A DNA stretch of 64,000 nt from Paenibacillus sp. 598K. GTDB taxonomy: Bacteria > Bacillota > Bacilli > Paenibacillales > Paenibacillaceae. Under the pieces are notes generated by a model. That model had not been told where the DNA came from, did not search any database, and worked only from the letters and a program-made list of their open reading frames with translations. Below, piece by piece: positions 60,601-64,000 of this stretch (positions are counted from its first letter, which is position 1; every line of letters starts with the position of its first letter). Location: assembly GCF_003851045.1 (NCBI RefSeq), contig NZ_BFBX01000004.1, positions 49,572 through 113,571 of the forward strand, in the 5' to 3' direction. The position numbers and the translations under genes were made by a program.

Positions 60601-61530
60601 ATTGGAAATTATCTCTACAAACGTATATGGCAGCTGATCCCCGTTATGCTCGGCATCAGCGTGCTAAGCTTCGGGCTGTTGCAGCTCATGCCCGGCGACC
60701 CGGCGGAGATTATGCTGCGCGCCGAAGGGACAAGGCCGACGCCGGAAGCGATAGCGGTCATGCGTCGCACCCTTGGTCTCGATCAGTCGCTGTTGGCGCA
60801 ATACGGACATTGGCTGGGCCGTCTGATCCGGCTCGATCTCGGACTCTCGCTTCGGACAGGACGTCCCGTGGCGACAGAGCTGCTCGAACGCTTGCCGGCG
60901 ACGGCCGAGCTCGCGGCCTATGCGATCATCCTGGCGCTGCTGGCGGCTCTGCCGATCGGCATCGGCTCCGCCTTGCGTCCTGGCGGGCTGCTCGATCGAG
61001 CGGGCCGGATCGGCTCGTTGCTCAGTGTCTCGATGCCGGCGTACGGGCTCGGATTGTTGCTGCTCTATTACGGCTCGGTGAAGCTGAGGCTATTTCCCGT
61101 CGTCGGAAGGGATGGTCTGACGGCGGTCCTGCTGCCCGCGCTCACGCTAGGCTGCGGCCTGGTCGGCGTCTACATCCGTCTGCTCCGAGCCAGTATGCTG
61201 GCGGAGCTGGACCAGCTGTACATCAAAGCGGCGCGGGCCAGAGGTCTGAGCGTATGGCAGGTGATCGTCGGTCATGCGCTGCGCAATGCTATCCTGCCCA
61301 GTCTGGCTCTGCTCGGCGTACAGATCGGCGGCTTGCTCGGCGGCTCGGTCATCGTCGAGAGCATCTTCTCCTGGCCGGGCGTCGGCATGTATGCCGTCGA
61401 GGCGATATTCGCCAAGGACTATCTCGCGATTCAGGGCTATGTCCTGATGATGGCGATCATCGTCGTCCTGGTCAATCTGGTCGTGGATGCGCTGCAGCTG
61501 CTGCTTGATCCAAGGCTTAGAACGAGCTGA
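60601..61530 (+). CDS. Nik/Dpp/Cnt-type ABC permease 1, probable ATT (AUU) start
   Basis: 309 aa if started at ATT 60601. In that frame GNYLYKRIWQLIPVMLGISV gives the exact amphipathic N-terminus and first helix expected for DppB/NikB permeases, and AAAGGGG lies 10 bases before the ATT. No ATG/GTG/TTG is available in frame until ATG 60646, which would remove part of helix 1. Other landmarks: LMPGDPAEIML, LPATAELAAYA, coupling loop YIKAARARGLSVWQVIVGHALRNAILP and SIFSWPGVGMYAVEAI. First gene of an importer operon for nickel, peptide or metallophore. Confidence 0.85.
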   Translation: MGNYLYKRIWQLIPVMLGISVLSFGLLQLMPGDPAEIMLRAEGTRPTPEAIAVMRRTLGLDQSLLAQYGHWLGRLIRLDLGLSLRTGRPVATELLERLPATAELAAYAIILALLAALPIGIGSALRPGGLLDRAGRIGSLLSVSMPAYGLGLLLLYYGSVKLRLFPVVGRDGLTAVLLPALTLGCGLVGVYIRLLRASMLAELDQLYIKAARARGLSVWQVIVGHALRNAILPSLALLGVQIGGLLGGSVIVESIFSWPGVGMYAVEAIFAKDYLAIQGYVLMMAIIVVLVNLVVDALQLLLDPRLRTS

Positions 61531-61547
61531 TCGTCAGAGAGGAGCGC

Positions 61548-62390
61548 ATGCAAGTGATACGCAACACGATGAACAACACGTCCGGCGTCTGGCTGGGCGG
61601 CTCGATCCTCCTCCTTTATCTGCTGGCAGGGCTGCTCGCGCCCTGGCTGGCGCCGTCAGACCCGCTGCAGATCGAGCTGGCCAACAAGCTGGCTCCTCCA
61701 TCCTGGAGCTATCCGCTCGGGACGGACGCGATGGGACGTTGTTTATTGTCCCGACTTATTTATGGCATCCGGCTCTCCGTCTTCTATACGTTGCTTGCGC
61801 TATTGCTCATCTTTGCCGTGAGCACCGCAGTAGGCTTGCTGTCGGGCTATATCGGCGGCAAGGTGGACCAGCTGCTGATGCGGGGCGCGGACATGATGCT
61901 TGCCTTTCCGAGTCTCATCCTGTCGCTGGCGATCTCGGCGCTGCTCGGTCCGGGACTGTCGCATCTGCTCCTGTCGGTAGCGCTCGTCTGGTGGGCGCCT
62001 TATGCTCGCGTCATACGCAGCATCGTCCAGCAGATCAGGACGAGCGACTATATCCTGGCCGCTCATGCTGTCGGCACATCCCATCTGGGTATCCTGATCC
62101 GTCATGTCTTGCCCAATGCGGCCCGGCCGATCCTGACGCTGGCTTCCATCGAGGCGGGTACGATCCTGCTCGCGATCTCGGGACTCTCGTTCCTCGGTCT
62201 TGGCGCGCAGCCGCCGACTCCGGAGTGGGGCGCGATGCTGAGCGACAGTCGGCCTTATCTGCAGACACAGCCTCAACTGCTGATCTATCCGGCGATCGCG
62301 ATCATGCTGGCTGTCCTCGGCTTCAACCTGCTGGGCGAAGGCATGCGGGCAGCGCGCGGCGGAAGCGGCAGAGAGCGGACAAGGAGTTGA
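61548..62390 (+). CDS. Nik/Dpp/Cnt-type ABC permease 2
   Basis: 280 aa DppC/NikC-type subunit: N-terminal helix WLGGSILLLYLLAGLLAPWLAPSDP, SYPLGTDAMGRCLLSRLIYG family motif, coupling loop YILAAHAVGTSHLGILIRHVLPN and GLSFLGLGAQPPTPEWGAML at the end. ATG 61548 with GAGGAG upstream, 17 bases after permease 1. Its stop lies inside the small hairpin ahead of the next gene. Confidence 0.92.
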   Translation: MQVIRNTMNNTSGVWLGGSILLLYLLAGLLAPWLAPSDPLQIELANKLAPPSWSYPLGTDAMGRCLLSRLIYGIRLSVFYTLLALLLIFAVSTAVGLLSGYIGGKVDQLLMRGADMMLAFPSLILSLAISALLGPGLSHLLLSVALVWWAPYARVIRSIVQQIRTSDYILAAHAVGTSHLGILIRHVLPNAARPILTLASIEAGTILLAISGLSFLGLGAQPPTPEWGAMLSDSRPYLQTQPQLLIYPAIAIMLAVLGFNLLGEGMRAARGGSGRERTRS

Positions 62391-62406
62391 TCATATCAAG
62401 GATATG
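62381..62406 (+). promoter_or_regulatory. Ribosome-binding site with hairpin spacer (ATPase 1)
   Basis: AAGGAG (62381-62386) is 17 bases from ATG 62404; the spacer holds TTGAT-CAT-ATCAA, a perfect 5-bp hairpin that also contains the permease 2 stop codon. Folded, the spacing becomes about 4 bases. Confidence 0.4.
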
Positions 62407-63192
62407 AAGGAGTCGCAACATCTGTTGGAGATCGAGAGGCTGCGTATCGTCTTCGAGAGCAAATCGAACACCGTTTCGGCAGTCGAGGACGTCAGCCTCC
62501 ATGTGCGGCCGCGCCAGATCGTAGCGCTCATCGGCGAGAGCGGCAGCGGCAAGAGCGTGACTGCCCAAGCTATCGTCGGCTTGCTCGATCGAGGCGGCCG
62601 GATCGATGGCGGCAGTCTCCGGCTCGCCGGGTACGACCTCGCAGGGTGCAACGCGAAGCAGCTGCGACAGCTGCGGGGGAGAGAGGCGGCGATGATCTTC
62701 CAGGACCCGCTGCATGCGCTGAATCCGCTGCTGACGATCGGCCATCAGCTCGTCGAGACGATCCGCAGACATCACCGCCAGACGTCCAGACGCGAGAGGA
62801 GAGCGCATGCGATGGAGCTGATGGCTCGCGTCGGACTGGAGGAGTCGCAACGGGTATATGAGAGCTATCCCTTCGAGCTGAGCGGCGGCATGTGTCAGCG
62901 CGTCATGATCGCGCTCGCGCTGGCCTCGAGAGCCAGGCTGCTGATCGCCGACGAGCCGACCACAGCGCTCGATACACTCGTCCAGGCTCAGATCCTCAGG
63001 GAGCTCTCACGACTCCGACGCGAGGACGGACTGGCGATCCTGCTTATCACGCACGACATCGGAGTCGTCGCCGAGCTGGCCGACTATGTGTATGTGATGA
63101 AGACTGGACGTATCGTCGAGTCAGGCGAGGTGCATCGCATCTTCCGATCCGCGACGCACCCCTATACACGCGAGCTGCTGTCGAGTCGCTGA
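62404..63192 (+). CDS. Nik/Dpp/Cnt-type ABC ATPase 1 (DppD/NikD)
   Basis: 262 aa: Walker A GESGSGKS, Q-loop IFQDPLHALNPLLTIGHQL, signature ELSGGMCQRVMIALAL, Walker B LLIADEPTTALDT and His in LITHDIGVVAELAD. It is shorter than typical DppD (about 330) and ends at RSATHPYTRELLSS, lacking the C-terminal Cys-rich extension that binds a 4Fe-4S cluster in oligopeptide transporters; that is closer to NikD/CntD. ATG 62404. Confidence 0.92.
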   Translation: MKESQHLLEIERLRIVFESKSNTVSAVEDVSLHVRPRQIVALIGESGSGKSVTAQAIVGLLDRGGRIDGGSLRLAGYDLAGCNAKQLRQLRGREAAMIFQDPLHALNPLLTIGHQLVETIRRHHRQTSRRERRAHAMELMARVGLEESQRVYESYPFELSGGMCQRVMIALALASRARLLIADEPTTALDTLVQAQILRELSRLRREDGLAILLITHDIGVVAELADYVYVMKTGRIVESGEVHRIFRSATHPYTRELLSSR

Positions 63193-63277
63193 TCGGGCAG
63201 ACCGGATACGGGGATCGGCTCACGATGTTCAGGTGTCGACAGGTTCGGCTACAGGAACAGACAGGAGGGAGGACGAC

Positions 63278-64000
63278 ATGAACTTATTGGAGTCGCGAGC
63301 GGTCGCCAAGATCTATCGTCCGCAGTCGGGCTGGCTGGCTCGCAAGGCCGATGGAACAGTCGCTGTGCGCGACGTCTCGCTGACGATCGGGGCAGGCGAG
63401 AGCATCGCATTGATCGGGGGCAGCGGCAGCGGCAAGAGCACGCTGGCGCGCTTGATGCTCGGTCTGGAACGACCCACCTCGGGCGCTGTGCGCTTCAAGG
63501 GCAAGGATCTGAGCGATCTGAGCAGCCTGGAGAAGCGAGCGATGCGGCGCGAGCTGCAGATGATATTCCAGAACAGCCTGGCGGCCTTCGATCCGCTCTT
63601 CACCGTGGAGCAGATCATCGCCGAGCCGCTGCGCAATTACGGGATGCGCGGGAGTGCGCTGCGCAGTCGCATCGGCGAGACGATGGAGCAGGTCGGACTG
63701 GATCGCGAGCTATCCGGGCGACTGCCCCGCGAACTTAGCGGAGGCCAACAGCAGCGGGTCGGGATCGCCAGAGCGATCGCCCTGCGTCCGCAGCTGATCC
63801 TGTGCGATGAGCCGCTATCCAGCCTCGATGCTGCGCATCGCAGGCAGGTGATAACGCTGCTCGAATCGCTGAAGCGACAGCTTGGCCTGGCCTATCTCTT
63901 CATCACGCATGATCTCAGCTCGATCGAACGGCTCTGCGATACGGTGTATGTGATGCACGAGGGATTACTCGTTGAGAAGCTGTCCGGGGAAGGCATGCTC
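63278..64000 (+). CDS. Nik/Dpp/Cnt-type ABC ATPase 2 (DppF/NikE), 3' truncated by window
   Basis: 241 codons to the window edge, frame still open. Walker A GGSGSGKST, Q-loop MIFQNSLAAFDPLFTV, signature ELSGGQQQRVGIARAI, Walker B LILCDEPLSSLDA, and His in FITHDLSSIERLCD. N-terminal LLESRAVAKIYRPQSGW with a short W-containing insertion is typical of the second ATPase of these importers. ATG 63278 after GGAGGGAGG. The substrate-binding protein is expected to lie beyond the right edge, as none precedes the permeases. Confidence 0.93.
   Translation, partial: MNLLESRAVAKIYRPQSGWLARKADGTVAVRDVSLTIGAGESIALIGGSGSGKSTLARLMLGLERPTSGAVRFKGKDLSDLSSLEKRAMRRELQMIFQNSLAAFDPLFTVEQIIAEPLRNYGMRGSALRSRIGETMEQVGLDRELSGRLPRELSGGQQQRVGIARAIALRPQLILCDEPLSSLDAAHRRQVITLLESLKRQLGLAYLFITHDLSSIERLCDTVYVMHEGLLVEKLSGEGML

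Overview
The window is a 64 kb stretch of GC-rich (estimated high 50s percent) chromosomal DNA from an endospore-forming Firmicute. Paenibacillaceae (Paenibacillus or Cohnella type) is the best guess. The reasons are a GerA/GerC/GerB germinant-receptor operon, a CgeB-like and collagen-like spore-surface locus, strong AGGAGG ribosome-binding sites, frequent GTG/TTG starts, many ATGA overlaps, and hairpin plus T-run terminators. I saw no rRNA, tRNA, CRISPR array, prophage or intact transposase.

Layout. 1-7.9 kb: the end of cysJ, then cysI (assimilatory sulfite reductase), a spermidine-synthase-like protein, a VOC protein, a nitroreductase, and a phasin-like/UbiB-kinase pair. 8.0-14.4 kb: five glycosyltransferases around a collagen-like protein and a small companion protein, probably a spore-surface glycosylation locus. 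14.7-20.2 kb: a CNNM/CorC membrane protein and a four-gene germinant-receptor operon. 20.3-28.2 kb: an ATP-dependent DNA ligase, a MarR-controlled arylsulfotransferase plus sulfonate-type ABC importer operon, and a MarR/MFS efflux operon whose promoter contains a decayed copy of the ligase 3' end. 28.2-34.2 kb: a GH94 phosphorylase, a LysR regulator, and zwf/tal of the pentose phosphate pathway. 34.5-37.7 kb: two tandem stalk-domain exported proteins with nearly identical C-termini, and an FMN reductase. 38-45.4 kb: a response regulator/histidine kinase/lipoprotein operon, a GHKL-ATPase/EcsC pair, and an Lsa-type ABC-F antibiotic-resistance ATPase behind a complete attenuation leader (uORF, antiterminator, terminator). 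45.5-49.3 kb: a hydrolase, an NAD(P)-binding protein, a broken phosphotransferase, an AadA-like adenylyltransferase, a 159-bp MITE-like element, a lipoprotein and a small HTH protein. 49.6-57.4 kb: a metal and redox island with a Cd/Zn P-type ATPase, CopC, CopD, a CadC-type ArsR regulator, BdbD/BdbC and ArsB. 57.6-64 kb: Fur-box-controlled siderophore binding, an AraC regulator fused to a siderophore-binding domain, and a Nik/Dpp/Cnt-type ABC importer behind a Zur-like box, running off the right edge.

How the parts work together. One operator-like sequence is found in front of the P-type ATPase, within the divergent intergenic region shared with copC, and in front of bdbD. This suggests that the CadC-like regulator between them controls both metal efflux and thiol oxidation. 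The sulfur genes (cysJI, arylsulfotransferase, sulfonate-type importer) and the metal-uptake genes at the right end are each consistent nutritional modules.

The most unusual observations are the ABC-F attenuator, the three-site CadC-like regulon, the probable AUU-initiated permease, the ligase-remnant promoter, and the homogenised C-termini of the tandem stalk proteins. All family assignments come from reading motifs by eye. No database search was run.
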